Shown here: piece by piece, positions 1 through 9,605 of the stretch | Layout of the letters: every line of letters begins with the position of its first letter | How positions within the stretch are numbered: the stretch's first letter is position 1 | Source: Ruegeria arenilitoris | GTDB lineage: Bacteria > Pseudomonadota > Alphaproteobacteria > Rhodobacterales > Rhodobacteraceae | Length of the DNA: 64,000 nucleotides | Reading direction: 5' to 3' | Assembly: GCF_013032855.1 (NCBI RefSeq) | Contig: NZ_WQDA01000001.1 | Location: 503,501-567,500, forward strand | Notes under the pieces: generated by a model | What the model was told of the DNA's origin: nothing | What the model saw: the letters and a program-made list of their open reading frames with translations, nothing else | The model's database searches: none | Made by a program: the position numbers and the translations under genes

Positions 1-1031
1 ATCTGGGCGCCGAGGTCATCAAGGTGGAATCCCCGGCCGGCGACGACACCCGCGCCTGGGGTCCGCCCTTCGTGACCCGCGATCAGGATGTCTCGGCGGC
101 CTATTACCATTCGACCAATCGCGGCAAGGCGTCTGTGATCGCCGATTTCTCGACCCCCGAAGGGCAGCAGAAGGTGCGCGCGCTGGTCGCTGACGCCGAT
201 GTGGTGATCGAGAATTTCAAGGTCGGCGGGCTGAAGAAATACGGGCTGGACTTTGACAACCTCAGCCAGTTGAACCCGCGCCTCGTCTATTGCTCCATCA
301 CCGGGTTCGGGCAGACCGGGCCATATGCGCATCGGGCCGGGTATGATTTCATCATCCAGGGCATGTCCGGGCTGATGTCCGTGACCGGAGAGCCCGACGG
401 CCAGCCGCAGAAGGCAGGCGTGGCGATCACCGACGTGTTCACCGGCATCTATGCGGTGGCCGGGGTTCTGGCGGCGCTGCACCAGCGCCAGCGCACCGGG
501 CGCGGGCAGCATGTGGACATGGCCCTTCTGGATGTGGCCGTGGCGGTCACGGCAAACCAGGCGCTGAACTATCTGACGACCGGTCAGGTGCCGCAGCGCA
601 TGGGCAACGCGCATGTGAACCTGGCGCCCTATCAGGTGTTCGACTGTGCCGACGGTCACATCATCATCGCCACCGGCAATGACCGGCAGTATCAGCGCCT
701 GTGCCGGGTGTTGAACCTGCCCGACATGGCCGAGGCGCCCGAATACCTGCACAACAAGGACCGGCTGGCCAATCGCCGCACCCTGATTGCACGGCTGAAC
801 GGGGCCACGGCGACCTGGGCCAAAGCCGACCTGCTGGCCGCCTGCGAGGCGCAAGGCATCCCCGCCGGGCCGATCAATACACTGGACGAGGTCATGGCCG
901 ATCCGCAGGTGATCGCGCGCGGCATGCAGATCGACCTGGACGGGGTGCAGGGGATTCGCGCGCCATTCGTCTTTTCGGATGCCGATCTGAACCTTTCGCG
1001 CCCTGCCCCGAAACTGGGCGAAGACGACTAG
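1..1031 (+). CDS. CaiB/BaiF family III CoA-transferase, 5' truncated
   Basis: The reading frame is open at the window edge ([11 protein letters not shown] precedes the first internal start), so only the C-terminal ~343 residues are present. The family moves CoA between acyl-CoAs and carboxylic acids through aspartyl-CoA intermediates in the cytoplasm. Visible hallmarks are the N-terminal GAEVIKVE strand, [14 protein letters not shown], the [13 protein letters not shown] segment, and [10 protein letters not shown], whose Asp is the expected catalytic residue. The C-terminal LNTLDEV-like segment [13 protein letters not shown] is also family-typical. The substrate cannot be read from sequence. 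The gene ends 4 bases inside the convergent lpxK. Confidence 0.9.
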   Translation, partial: LGAEVIKVESPAGDDTRAWGPPFVTRDQDVSAAYYHSTNRGKASVIADFSTPEGQQKVRALVADADVVIENFKVGGLKKYGLDFDNLSQLNPRLVYCSITGFGQTGPYAHRAGYDFIIQGMSGLMSVTGEPDGQPQKAGVAITDVFTGIYAVAGVLAALHQRQRTGRGQHVDMALLDVAVAVTANQALNYLTTGQVPQRMGNAHVNLAPYQVFDCADGHIIIATGNDRQYQRLCRVLNLPDMAEAPEYLHNKDRLANRRTLIARLNGATATWAKADLLAACEAQGIPAGPINTLDEVMADPQVIARGMQIDLDGVQGIRAPFVFSDADLNLSRPAPKLGEDD

Positions 1032-2026
1032 GGCGGCGGCGCGGCCGTCAGCAGCCGCTGACGCACGTCGTCGGCCTGATCCACCTGCAGGCGCACCGGC
1101 AGGGTGATGACCTTGCTGCGAAAAGCAGGCGGCAGGCGCACGGCGTCTTTTTCGGTGGTGACCATCTGCGCACCCAGCAACCGCGCCTCGTTTTCCAGCC
1201 GGGTCATCAGGGCCGGCGTCAGCGGCTGGTGATCGTCCAGCGCCTCGGCCCGCAGCAGGCGCGCGCCCTGCTGGCGCAATGTCTGAAAGAATTTCTCGGG
1301 GTGGCCAATACCGGCAAAGGCCAGAACCGGAGTCTCGCTCCAGTCCATCCCGGTTTGCAGTGCCGTGACCTGACCGGTGGCGTGCGGAACGCCCAGCTTG
1401 TTGCCCCATAGCTGCGCGAACTGTTCCTGCGCGGCCAAGTCGCCCAGCGACAGTACTAGATCGGCCCGTTGCAGCCCCACGTCGACCGGCTCGCGCAGCG
1501 GTCCGGCCGGCAGGCACAAGCCGTTGCCAAAGCCACGGACCGCGTCCACCACGACGACCGAGAATGTCTTGGCCACCGAAGGGTTCTGGAATCCGTCGTC
1601 CAGCACGATCGCGGTGGCGCCGGTCTCGGCGGCGGCGCGGGCGCCGGCGGCACGGTCCTTGGCGACCCAGACCTCGGCGAAGGCCGCCAGCAACAATGGC
1701 TCGTCACCAACCTGCGCCGCCGTGTGTCGGACCGGGTCGACCCGAACCGGCCCCTCAAGCGATCCGCCATGGCCGCGGGTGACCACATGCGGCGTGTGAT
1801 ACGCGTCGCGCAGCTGTTCAAGAACCCAGATCGCCGTCGGCGTTTTTCCGGTGCCGCCAGCATTCAGGTTGCCGACGCAGATCACGGGTACACCCGGATC
1901 AACCCCGGGCCCCGACGCCACCCGCCGGGCCGTAGCCCGCGCATAGACGCGGCCCAGCGGCGCCAGCAGTCTTGCGCGCAGGCCGGGGTGATCCGGCGCG
2001 TTGTTCCAGAATTCAGGCGCCCTCAT
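1028..2026 (-). CDS. lpxK: Tetraacyldisaccharide 4'-kinase LpxK
   Basis: Phosphorylates the 4' position of the lipid A disaccharide at the inner membrane, the sixth step of the Raetz pathway. The 332 aa length is normal. The N-terminal PEFWNN start and the P-loop [12 protein letters not shown] (about residues 52-63) are diagnostic, followed by VTRGHGG and DDGFQN motifs. ATG start. The first 14 bases overlap the end of waaA, so the two are co-transcribed and probably translationally coupled. It is the last gene of the pmbA-cysQ-waaA-lpxK operon and converges with the CoA-transferase gene. Confidence 0.96.
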   Translation of the reverse strand: MRAPEFWNNAPDHPGLRARLLAPLGRVYARATARRVASGPGVDPGVPVICVGNLNAGGTGKTPTAIWVLEQLRDAYHTPHVVTRGHGGSLEGPVRVDPVRHTAAQVGDEPLLLAAFAEVWVAKDRAAGARAAAETGATAIVLDDGFQNPSVAKTFSVVVVDAVRGFGNGLCLPAGPLREPVDVGLQRADLVLSLGDLAAQEQFAQLWGNKLGVPHATGQVTALQTGMDWSETPVLAFAGIGHPEKFFQTLRQQGARLLRAEALDDHQPLTPALMTRLENEARLLGAQMVTTEKDAVRLPPAFRSKVITLPVRLQVDQADDVRQRLLTAAPPP

Positions 2027-3248
2027 GTTCCGCTCCGTGCTGGTCCAGATGTTCCTGTACCATGTCGATCAGAGTATCCACCTGGGGCGCGCTCTCGGTC
2101 ACCAGTTGCCAGCCGGCAAGGGCCATGTTCGCGGCCAGGTCCGGGGCCAGCAGTTCAACGACAGTGTCGCCCAATTCGGTAGCGGTGCGAATCTCTCGAG
2201 CGGCTCCTACACCATCAAGCGCGTCATACAGGGCCTTGTGGCCGCTCACGTCTGGTCCATGGATCAGGGCCGAGCCCAAGGCTGCGGCCGCGATCGGGTC
2301 ATGCCCGCCTATTCCCGACTCGAGCGTGCTGCCCATGAACGTCACCGGAGAGACGCGATACCAAAGGCCAAGGGCCTCGGGGTCCGACGCAAGGATGACC
2401 TGGGTCATGTCTTCGATCATGTCCCCATCTTCCCAGTTGGCACAGCGCAGGTCCATCGTTTCCAGCCTTTTGCGCAGGGGCGCCGCCTCGGACATGTCCG
2501 CAACATGCAGGATCAGGGCCAGCCTCGGCAGCATCCGCATGGCCTGCCGATGTGCGCTGAGAACCGAGATGAATTCCTTGGCGTCGACCCACGCCGCCAG
2601 CCAGACCGGCCGCCCTGCCAACGCATGGTTCGTCTCGATCAGTTCGTCCTCGGGCCAGGGGCGAAGGGTGGGGCTGATACTGAGCGGCGGAAACAGTGCC
2701 ACCTTCGAAGCCGGGACGCCCAGACGTCGGATTTGCCGGGCTGCGTCCTCGGACGTGACGTGGATCGCACGGAAGCAGTCAAAGGTATAGCGGTTGATGT
2801 CCGGCAGCCATTTCCCGACAAAGGCAACACGAACGTCGTTCTCGCCCTCAAGCAGGACCATGGGTATACCGCGTTCGGCCGCGCGGGTGATCACGTTGGG
2901 CATCAGGCCGCCGCCGACCCACAGCCCCATGTCGGGTTGCCAGTGCTCCAGGAATCCACGCGCCGCGCCGGTTTTTTCGTCAGGCAGCGGAACCAGTTCC
3001 ATGTCGCAGCCTGCCCAGCGTGTCAGGTCAGCGTCAGGCGGGACGGTCAACAGAACCGACAGCCCTGGCCGGGACTGCTGCAGCCGCTTGCAAAAGTCGT
3101 TCACCGCGCGCAGGCGCTGTTCGTTGGCAACATGAATCCAAAGCAACTCACCCGCGGGGCGAGGCGGTGTGTTGTGTCCGGAGGGCTTGGGAACACCCCA
3201 GGACAACGCGCGATAGGCCGCCAGGCTGAGGGATCGCGGCTTGCTCAT
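2013..3248 (-). CDS. waaA: 3-deoxy-D-manno-octulosonic acid (Kdo) transferase WaaA/KdtA
   Basis: Transfers Kdo from CMP-Kdo to lipid IVA. The protein has 411 aa and a GT-B fold. The N-terminal part contains [15 protein letters not shown] and the acceptor-side region [11 protein letters not shown]; the C-terminal donor-binding part contains [27 protein letters not shown], the usual SPVTFMG / GGHxPxEPAA motif, although here AIAAA replaces the more common EPA. The ATG overlaps the upstream phosphatase stop by 4 bases, and the 3' end overlaps lpxK by 14 bases. This supports a lipid A operon. Confidence 0.93.
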   Translation of the reverse strand: MSKPRSLSLAAYRALSWGVPKPSGHNTPPRPAGELLWIHVANEQRLRAVNDFCKRLQQSRPGLSVLLTVPPDADLTRWAGCDMELVPLPDEKTGAARGFLEHWQPDMGLWVGGGLMPNVITRAAERGIPMVLLEGENDVRVAFVGKWLPDINRYTFDCFRAIHVTSEDAARQIRRLGVPASKVALFPPLSISPTLRPWPEDELIETNHALAGRPVWLAAWVDAKEFISVLSAHRQAMRMLPRLALILHVADMSEAAPLRKRLETMDLRCANWEDGDMIEDMTQVILASDPEALGLWYRVSPVTFMGSTLESGIGGHDPIAAAALGSALIHGPDVSGHKALYDALDGVGAAREIRTATELGDTVVELLAPDLAANMALAGWQLVTESAPQVDTLIDMVQEHLDQHGAEHEGA

Positions 3249-4045
3249 GCCCGCTGCCCCTGAATTGGCTGATCCAGTCGGCCCATCAGCACCTTATGCA
3301 ATTCAGACCCGGCGCCAACAACACCGTTCAGCCGTGGGTTGGGGTTGTTGAACCGCAGCGGGCGCCCGGTACGGTCAGTACAGGTGCCGCCCGCTTCGCG
3401 CAGGATCAGGTCCCCGGCCGCGATGTCCCATTCCCAGCTTGGGCGTAAGGTCAGCATCCCGTCGAACCTGCCCTGTGCGACCAGTGCCATTCGGTAGGCC
3501 AGCGACGGGCGATAGGCCCGACGGAATATCGGCGCGACGCCCTCCTGCCAATGATCCGGATTCAGGTTCGGCTTTGCGGCCAGAACCTCGGCTTCGGCCT
3601 CTGTGGCCGCCGCGGTCACCCGGATCGGCTGACCGTTCAGGGTTGCCCCCTGTCCCCGCGCGGCTGCAAACAGCATGTCGCGCATCGGCAGGTAGATCAC
3701 GCCGGCGATGACCTGTCCGCGATCGGCGACCGCCAATGAATGCGCCCAGGTGCGCGACCCTTCGGCAAAGCTGCGGGTGCCGTCGATCGGGTCGATGATG
3801 AACACTCGGTCACGGGTCAACCGGTCCTGATTGTCCTCGGTCTCCTCGCTCAGCCAGCCATATCCGGGCCGCGCGCTGGGCAGGCGTTGTTCCAGCATCG
3901 CGTTGACGGCCAGATCAGCCTCGGTCACCGGCCCGGCGCCCTTGGGTTTGTCCCAGCTCTGCATCTCGCGGCCTGCATAGGCGACGGCAATCCGGCCGGC
4001 CTCACGTGCGGCGTCGATCAGCAGGGACAGGTCAGTTTCCGGCAA
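3245..4045 (-). CDS. Inositol monophosphatase family protein (CysQ-like 3'(2'),5'-bisphosphate nucleotidase)
   Basis: A 266 aa Mg-dependent phosphatase of the IMPase/FBPase fold. Metal-site motifs are LSEETEDN, DPIDGTRSF and WEWDIAAGDLILREAGG. The family includes CysQ (PAP phosphatase) and inositol-phosphatases. The combination of N-terminal SLLIDAAREAGRIA and the IMPase-type C-terminus fits CysQ-like, but substrate is inferred. The only plausible start is TTG at 4045, with an AAGGGA ribosome site about 6 bases upstream. It overlaps pmbA by 14 and waaA by 4 bases. Membership of the lipid A operon may be only historical. Confidence 0.88.
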   Translation of the reverse strand: MPETDLSLLIDAAREAGRIAVAYAGREMQSWDKPKGAGPVTEADLAVNAMLEQRLPSARPGYGWLSEETEDNQDRLTRDRVFIIDPIDGTRSFAEGSRTWAHSLAVADRGQVIAGVIYLPMRDMLFAAARGQGATLNGQPIRVTAAATEAEAEVLAAKPNLNPDHWQEGVAPIFRRAYRPSLAYRMALVAQGRFDGMLTLRPSWEWDIAAGDLILREAGGTCTDRTGRPLRFNNPNPRLNGVVGAGSELHKVLMGRLDQPIQGQRA

Positions 4046-5378
4046 GTGTCATCCCTTCGATCAGAAGCGAGGGCACAACCCGGGACAGATAGGTACGCGC
4101 GTCATTGGCCGGGATGATCCGCATCAGCATGTCCCGCAGGTTTCCGGCAATGGTGCATTCGTTGACCGGGTGCGAGATCTCTCCGTTTTCGACCCAGTAA
4201 CCCGACGCACCGCGTGAGTAATCGCCGGTATTTGGGTTGATGGTGGAACCGATCATCGAGGTCACCAGCAATCCCGTTCCCATGTCGCGAAGCAGGTCGT
4301 CGCGGCTGGCTTCGCCCTGGGTCAGGCTCAGGTTCCAGTTGCTGGGAGATGGAGGACCGGACACGCCACGGGCGGCGTTCCCGGTGGAATTCATGCCCAG
4401 TTTGCGCGCGCTTGAAAGATCCAGGGTCCATCCGGTCAGCACGCCGTTTTCGACGATCATCCGGCGCGCGGTCGGCAATCCTTCGGCATCAAACGGGCGC
4501 GATCCCGCAATCCTCGGGCGATGGGGGTCTTCGATCAGCGACAGATGTGCAGGCAGCACCTGCTGGCCCAGGCTGTCCTTGAGCCAGGAGGCACCGCGGG
4601 CCACCGCCGCGCCGTTGCTGGCCGCCAGAAGATGCCCGATCAATGAGGACGAGATCCGCTCGTCGAACAATACGGGGAAACGCCCTGTTTCCGGCTTTCG
4701 GGCACCCACTCGCTGCACGGCACGCTCGCCCGCGATCCGGCCGATCTCGTCGGGGCTGCGCAGGTCGGACTGAAAGCTGCGGCTGTCTCCGTCATAGTCG
4801 CGTTCCATCCCGGTGCCTTCGCCCGAGATCGCCACGCATGAAACCGAGCGGCTGCTGCGCGCATAACCACCGGAAAATCCATTTGTCGCGGACAGATGAA
4901 CCCGGTGAGTACCGTAGGATGCCGCCGCATCAGACACCTGCGTAACGCCTTCCACCGCCAGGGCCGCAGCCTCGGCGGTCAGCGCGTCCTGCATCAGAGC
5001 GTCTGCTGAAGGTTCGGGTGTGGGGTCAAAAAGCTCCAAGGAGTCGACGGAAAAACCGCTGGCCAGTTGTTCCGGATCTGCCAGGCCAGCGAACGGATCC
5101 TCGGGCGCTTCGCGTGCCATGGCCACGGCCCGTTCGGCCATGGCGGCAAGCGTTTCGGGACGACTGTCCGAGCCGGACACGATGGCCTGCTGCTTGCCGA
5201 TGAAAACACGCAACCCCACGTCGGTGCTTTCGGCGCGTTCGGCGTGCTCCAAAGCGCCACCACGCACCTCGACCGAGACCGAGGATCCGTCGATCACGAT
5301 TGTGTCGGCCGCTTCGGCTCCGGCCTTGCGGGCCAGGTCCAGCATTTCGTGGCTGATTGCTTCGGGTGATCGGGTCAT
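4032..5378 (-). CDS. pmbA: TldE/PmbA-type metallopeptidase subunit
   Basis: A 448 aa member of the TldD/PmbA family, whose TldD-TldE heterodimer is a zinc peptidase that degrades unfolded or modified peptides in the cytoplasm. Features include the N-terminal antiparallel domain with GLRVFIGKQQAIVSGSD, the central VLFDERISSSLIGHLLAASNGAAVARG, and the C-terminal GSTINPNTGDYSRGASGYWVENGEI block. The HExxxH zinc site belongs to the TldD partner and is absent here, as expected for PmbA. ATG start at 5378. First gene of the minus-strand operon. Confidence 0.94.
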   Translation of the reverse strand: MTRSPEAISHEMLDLARKAGAEAADTIVIDGSSVSVEVRGGALEHAERAESTDVGLRVFIGKQQAIVSGSDSRPETLAAMAERAVAMAREAPEDPFAGLADPEQLASGFSVDSLELFDPTPEPSADALMQDALTAEAAALAVEGVTQVSDAAASYGTHRVHLSATNGFSGGYARSSRSVSCVAISGEGTGMERDYDGDSRSFQSDLRSPDEIGRIAGERAVQRVGARKPETGRFPVLFDERISSSLIGHLLAASNGAAVARGASWLKDSLGQQVLPAHLSLIEDPHRPRIAGSRPFDAEGLPTARRMIVENGVLTGWTLDLSSARKLGMNSTGNAARGVSGPPSPSNWNLSLTQGEASRDDLLRDMGTGLLVTSMIGSTINPNTGDYSRGASGYWVENGEISHPVNECTIAGNLRDMLMRIIPANDARTYLSRVVPSLLIEGMTLAGN

Positions 5379-5588
5379 GGTGCCTCCAATTGATTGTATT
5401 GGACCTAGCCTTGGTCAACCCGCCTCGCAAGCCCTTGGGTGTATCCAATGCGTCACGGATGGTGTCGGCACGTTGGGAAATCGGGGTCTACGGAAATAGA
5501 TCCCGCTGGGAAGGGCCGCAGCTGCAGGGTAAGCTGACTGCAGAGAATGACCGGTCGCCCGGCGGCACTGAAATTTGAGGTATGAGGT
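5379..5588. other. 210-base divergent intergenic region, pmbA / ATP-grasp-like gene
   Basis: This stretch must contain the promoters of the pmbA operon (minus) and the ATP-grasp-like gene (plus). I see no convincing -35/-10 pair, dyad or RNA structure. A TTTGAGG ribosome site ends at 5580, 8 bases before the TTG at 5589. Confidence 0.5.
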
Positions 5589-6515
5589 TTGGCGCGCTTC
5601 TTTGTGGTTGAGTTTGACGAGCCCGGCGTCCTGGCCAAGGGCAAAGGGTCCCGCAACATCATCGTGCGCCTGACTCGGGTGATGGGTAAGCTGGGCGTTC
5701 CCTCCGAGGTTTTGCCCTTCGCCGACTTGATGGCACGCGGTGCGATCGACGACCCGCAGAGTTACGTTCTGCTTCACTACAACGAGCTGTTTGTCGTTCA
5801 GAACGAAAAAGTTGACTGGCTGCGTGCGCGGGAATCTGAAATCGAGGCACTGGGCCACAGAATTTTGCACTCGGTCGAACACGGCCGCGTCGTCGGGCAC
5901 AAGATCCGTCAGAACAAGGTTCTGACAGCGGCTGGGGTTCCAATGCCCCGGCTTATCGAGACTGGGTCTTCGTTTGAAACTGCGTTCTCGAACGAAGTTT
6001 CGAACGCTCATGTTCCGGTTCAGCTTGTCGGGAATGCCGCAGAGTTGGACCCGGATCGTTACAACACCGAGTATGTCGATTGTCGTCACGAGTATGAAGG
6101 TGAGATGTGGCACGTCTGCATTCGTGCGCAAGCGGTGGGCGACCAGGTTCTGTTTTCTTGGGTTAGAGCGGGACGCGAAGCCAGCGTCCATACCCGTGAC
6201 ACACCCGTAGACCCTCAGATGATAAGGTATTTTCACAGGCTGCTGATCACGCCCAACATTGGCCGGATCAACGCGATTGCGAGGGGTGTAAAGGCCGCTT
6301 TGGGTGTCGGGCTTTATGCCCACGATATCCTTCCCTGTGCCAAGACCGGTCAACTGTTCTTGTGCGAAACAAACTTCAAGTTCTACGATGGAAACCACCG
6401 ATTTCATATGGCGAGCATCGCGGCTGAGCATCCCGTACCAGCACTGTTCGACGGGCGCAAAGTCACACGGCGGATGGCCCGGGCTCTGGTGCAGGAACTT
6501 GATTTGAAGACCTGA
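5589..6515 (+). CDS. Uncharacterised ATP-grasp-like protein
   Basis: A 308 aa protein that I cannot assign to a named family. The layout resembles ATP-grasp enzymes: an N-terminal alpha/beta domain (about 1-100), a linker with GHKIRQNKVLTAAGVPMPRLI (about 105-130, the usual Lys and AGVPxP signature), and a C-terminal ETNFKFYDGNHRFHM (about 265-280), comparable with the metal-binding Glu/Asn segment. No signal peptide or membrane segment. The start is TTG at 5589, supported by TTTGAGG 8 bases upstream; the nearer ATG at 5582 is out of frame and stops after nine codons. It looks less GC-rich than its neighbours by eye. It stands alone, convergent with the DUF2125 gene. Confidence 0.6.
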   Translation: MARFFVVEFDEPGVLAKGKGSRNIIVRLTRVMGKLGVPSEVLPFADLMARGAIDDPQSYVLLHYNELFVVQNEKVDWLRARESEIEALGHRILHSVEHGRVVGHKIRQNKVLTAAGVPMPRLIETGSSFETAFSNEVSNAHVPVQLVGNAAELDPDRYNTEYVDCRHEYEGEMWHVCIRAQAVGDQVLFSWVRAGREASVHTRDTPVDPQMIRYFHRLLITPNIGRINAIARGVKAALGVGLYAHDILPCAKTGQLFLCETNFKFYDGNHRFHMASIAAEHPVPALFDGRKVTRRMARALVQELDLKT

Positions 6516-6542
6516 AAAGCCCGAGATTGCATCGAGCCAAAG

Positions 6543-6569
6543 AAAAAGGGCGCGGAACACCGCGCCCTT
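6543..6569 (-). terminator. Rho-independent terminator of the DUF2125 gene
   Basis: A perfect 10-bp stem (AAGGGCGCGG at 6546-6555 with CCGCGCCCTT at 6560-6569) and an AACA loop, followed on the minus strand by TTTTTCT. It lies between two convergent genes and may also stop plus-strand transcription, though there is no T-run on that side. Confidence 0.85.
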
Positions 6570-6593
6570 GGTCGAAGGCCAGGCCAAGCGAGG

Positions 6594-8117
6594 TTACTTG
6601 ATCCGTTGACCATTGGCCAAAATCTGGCCGTCCTTGGTGAACTCGATCTTGGAGTTCAGCGTGTCGGGCTGGTCGCCGGGAACAGCCATCATCCCCATCA
6701 TCATGCGCGCGCCCATGGCGTCGTTCTCGGACATGAACCCCATTCCGATCAGCTTGTCGATCAGGGCGTTGGCACCCACCAACTGAAGGTTTGCCTCACC
6801 CGCCGGCGCCGGAACGCCTCCGAACTCTTCGGTGTTCGAGTTGTCGAAGGTGAAATCACCGGTGCCCGTCAGCTTGGCACCGACCATCGAGACCAGCAGT
6901 TCATTGATTTTGAGCGAATGCAGTTCGGCCGGAACTTCGTCCGAGCCTTCCAATGCTTCGGCAACTTCCGGGTCCAGGAAGTTCAGGAGAACCTTTGCGG
7001 TGCCCGTTGCATCCAGCGCGATCGTGGCTGGATCGCGTGGCAACGCGCCTGCGGGGTCGAACATGCTCCACAGAATGTCGGACATGGTGAAGTCTGTCAG
7101 GTTCATCGCAAAGCCGAACGGCTCAACCTCTTCGGATGCCTGGATGGGTGCCTCGAGTTTCAGACCGGCCTTCGCCATTGCAATCTCGATGGGAAACGGC
7201 AGGTCTGCCGTGGTTACTTCGAGCTTTGCATTGTTCTGTTCGATGTCATACGCCAGACGCTCGGCGTCGATACTGGCACCGAAGCGGCCACCGTCCGAAC
7301 TGCTGGCCATCGAGAAAGCCTCGCCCTCGCTGGTGCCTGCGATGCTGGTTTGGCCGGCGCCGTAGGTGAAGATCCCGTCAAAGGCAAAACCAGCCTCATA
7401 TGCGCCTTCCACGTCCGCCAGGCTGAAGCCTTCGGGGATTACGTTCTTTCCTTCAAACTCCAGCTGGTCGAGCTTGCCGTTGATGCGGGCATCTTCGCCC
7501 GTTTCCGGGTCTTGGAAACTCAGGTCATAGGTCAGGTTTGCCGCGGTGAAATTCTGGTCGACCTTGCGGCCCTCTCCGATCTGCATCCGGGATGCACCGG
7601 CCAGGTTGATCATCTCAAAACCCAGATCCAGCGCGTCGTCGGGCATCGCTTCGCCATCGACCATGATGTTGTCGAGCGCCAGCGCCAGCTTGCTGGCAGA
7701 GTAGTCATAGGTCATGTCGTCGGGCGACCCCGAAACCAGCATTTTCAACCCGGTCTGCGAGTACAGGATATCCACCGAGAATTCTTCCTCCTCGGCCTGG
7801 CCGGATACCGTCATGGGGAAGCTTTCGGGGAATTCGATGCTGACCGTTCCGTCGCCGTTTTCCGTCAGGGTCATTTCCGGAACGACCATGTCGAACGAGC
7901 CTTCTCCCTCGGGAAGGTCCATCTTCATGGTCATGTTCGTGATGGTGGTGACGTCGCCAGAGGTGTTCTGCTCGCCCGTGATGGTGTACCCCATGCTGCC
8001 CATGTAGGCCTGCCAATCCGACCAGACATCGTTGGCGGACAGATCGGCAAAAGCGCCTTGGGTTGCAACGGCATAGGCCAGCGCGGCACCGCAGCTGCGG
8101 CGGAAGAAAACGGACAT
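6594..8117 (-). CDS. DUF2125 domain-containing periplasmic protein
   Basis: About 507 aa from the ATG at 8117 (MSVFFRRSCGAALAYAVATQGAFADLS), which gives a clean signal peptide cleaved near AFA. An upstream in-frame extension to 8177 is unlikely because the signal peptide would be buried. The remainder is a secreted beta-rich protein with acidic composition (DLPEGEGSFDMVVPEMTLTENGDG) and no recognisable catalytic motif. Placement in DUF2125, an alphaproteobacterial family of unknown function, rests on recall of similar sequences. It ends in a strong terminator and is transcribed alone. Confidence 0.78.
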   Translation of the reverse strand: MSVFFRRSCGAALAYAVATQGAFADLSANDVWSDWQAYMGSMGYTITGEQNTSGDVTTITNMTMKMDLPEGEGSFDMVVPEMTLTENGDGTVSIEFPESFPMTVSGQAEEEEFSVDILYSQTGLKMLVSGSPDDMTYDYSASKLALALDNIMVDGEAMPDDALDLGFEMINLAGASRMQIGEGRKVDQNFTAANLTYDLSFQDPETGEDARINGKLDQLEFEGKNVIPEGFSLADVEGAYEAGFAFDGIFTYGAGQTSIAGTSEGEAFSMASSSDGGRFGASIDAERLAYDIEQNNAKLEVTTADLPFPIEIAMAKAGLKLEAPIQASEEVEPFGFAMNLTDFTMSDILWSMFDPAGALPRDPATIALDATGTAKVLLNFLDPEVAEALEGSDEVPAELHSLKINELLVSMVGAKLTGTGDFTFDNSNTEEFGGVPAPAGEANLQLVGANALIDKLIGMGFMSENDAMGARMMMGMMAVPGDQPDTLNSKIEFTKDGQILANGQRIK

Positions 8118-8250
8118 TAGGGAACCCTTCTCGGTAAAAATTGCGCGCATGGTCGTGGTTGTCGCGGCTGCCGTCAAGGGGCAAGGGCTGGACGATTTCC
8201 CCGTTTGCGCGGTACCACTTTACCCGATTTCAATCCAAAAGGATTACAGG

Positions 8251-9000
8251 ATGCATATGAAGGGCAAAACAGTACTGATCACCGGAGCCAGCCGCGGCAT
8301 CGGCGCCGAAGCAGGGCGCGTATTTGCCGCAGCCGGCGCCAATGTCGCGCTGGTAGCGCGCAGCCATGATCAGATCGATGCATTGGCCGCGGCACTGGGT
8401 GAGAACGCCATCGCGCTGTCCTGCGACGTCAGCGATTTTGCGCAGGTGGAACAAGCGGTTGCGGATTGCGCCGACCGCTTTGGCCGCGTGGACGTGCTGA
8501 TCGGCAATGCGGGTGTGATCGATCCAATCTTTCACCTGTCAAATGCCGATCCAGCAGCCTGGAGCAAGGCCATCGACATCAACCTCAAAGGGGTGTTCCA
8601 CGGGATGCGCGCGGTTCTGCCGCTGATGCGGGCGGCGGGCAGCGGGACGGTTCTGACCGTTTCCTCCGGAGCCGCCTCGAACCCGGTCGAGGCCTGGAGC
8701 CACTACTGCGCGTCCAAGGCCGGGGCGAAAATGCTGACCGAATGCCTTCACCTGGAAGAGGCGCATCATGGCATACGTGCCATGGGTCTGTCCCCGGGCA
8801 CGGTGGCGACCGACATGCAGCGGGTCATCAAGGCCAGCGGCATCAACCCGGTCAGCCAGCTGGACTGGGACGATCACATCCCGGCCGACTGGCCGGCGCG
8901 GGCGCTGCTGTGGATGTGCTCGGAAGATGCGGACGAGTTTCTGGGAACCGAGATTTCGCTGCGCCGTGACGACATTCGCCAGAGGATCGGCCTGACGTGA
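8251..9000 (+). CDS. Short-chain dehydrogenase/reductase (SDR)
   Basis: A 249 aa Rossmann oxidoreductase. Cofactor motif TGASRGIG is at the N-terminus, NAG at about 90, and the catalytic Ser with YCASK lie in the second half, with SPGTVATDM following. The ATG at 8251 is chosen because an AAAAGGATTACAGG ribosome site lies just upstream and the MKGKTVLITG strand starts as expected; a longer frame back to 8149 has no support. It shares a GTGA overlap with the enoyl-CoA hydratase gene, so translational coupling is likely. Substrate is unknown, possibly a 3-hydroxyacyl compound by context. Confidence 0.9.
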   Translation: MHMKGKTVLITGASRGIGAEAGRVFAAAGANVALVARSHDQIDALAAALGENAIALSCDVSDFAQVEQAVADCADRFGRVDVLIGNAGVIDPIFHLSNADPAAWSKAIDINLKGVFHGMRAVLPLMRAAGSGTVLTVSSGAASNPVEAWSHYCASKAGAKMLTECLHLEEAHHGIRAMGLSPGTVATDMQRVIKASGINPVSQLDWDDHIPADWPARALLWMCSEDADEFLGTEISLRRDDIRQRIGLT

Positions 9001-9605
9001 TCGACCTGACCCAGCAGGACGGTCTGTGGACGATCACGATCAACAACCCCGGCAAGGCCAATGCCCTGACCGGGGCCATGTTGTCGGACCTGCTGCAGAT
9101 CGCGGAAGCGGCCCAAGAGGCGCGCGCCCTGATCCTGACCGGAGCGGGCAAGGTGTTCAGTGCCGGCGCCGATCTGGACGAGGCGCGGGCAGGCCTTGCG
9201 ACCTCGGACCTGTGGGAGCGTTTGTCCGGAGCCATCGCGGCGCTGCCCTGCCTGACCGTCGCTGCGTTGAACGGCACCATGGCGGGCGGGGCCAACGGTA
9301 TGGCCTTGGCCTGTGACCTGCGCATCGCGGTGCCCACGGCCAAGGTCTTCTACCCGGTCATGCGGTTGGGGTTCCTGCCGCAGCCATCGGACGTGAAACG
9401 CATGCGGGCGCTGATCGGCCCCGCCCGGACCAAGTTGATCCTGATGGCAGGCCAGAAGGTCACGGCGGACGAAGCGTTTGCCTTTGGCCTTGTGGACCGG
9501 GTGGTCGCTCCGGAAGATCTGATGCAGACCGCGCGGGACCTGGTTGCTGACAGCCTGGCCGCTGATCCGCAGACGGCGGCCGGCATCGCCGGGATGTGCG
9601 GATGA
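8997..9605 (+). CDS. Enoyl-CoA hydratase/isomerase family protein
   Basis: A crotonase-fold protein of 202 aa, clearly shorter than the usual ~260 aa, lacking most of the C-terminal helical region. Oxyanion-hole motifs are visible: ALILTGAGKVFSAGADLDEA and AALNGTMAGGANGMALACDLRIA. The usual catalytic Glu pair is not obvious. The GTG start overlaps the SDR stop (GTGA), and its own stop overlaps the next ATG (ATGA). The three-gene set suggests acyl-CoA metabolism, but the substrate cannot be stated. Confidence 0.88.
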   Translation: MIDLTQQDGLWTITINNPGKANALTGAMLSDLLQIAEAAQEARALILTGAGKVFSAGADLDEARAGLATSDLWERLSGAIAALPCLTVAALNGTMAGGANGMALACDLRIAVPTAKVFYPVMRLGFLPQPSDVKRMRALIGPARTKLILMAGQKVTADEAFAFGLVDRVVAPEDLMQTARDLVADSLAADPQTAAGIAGMCG

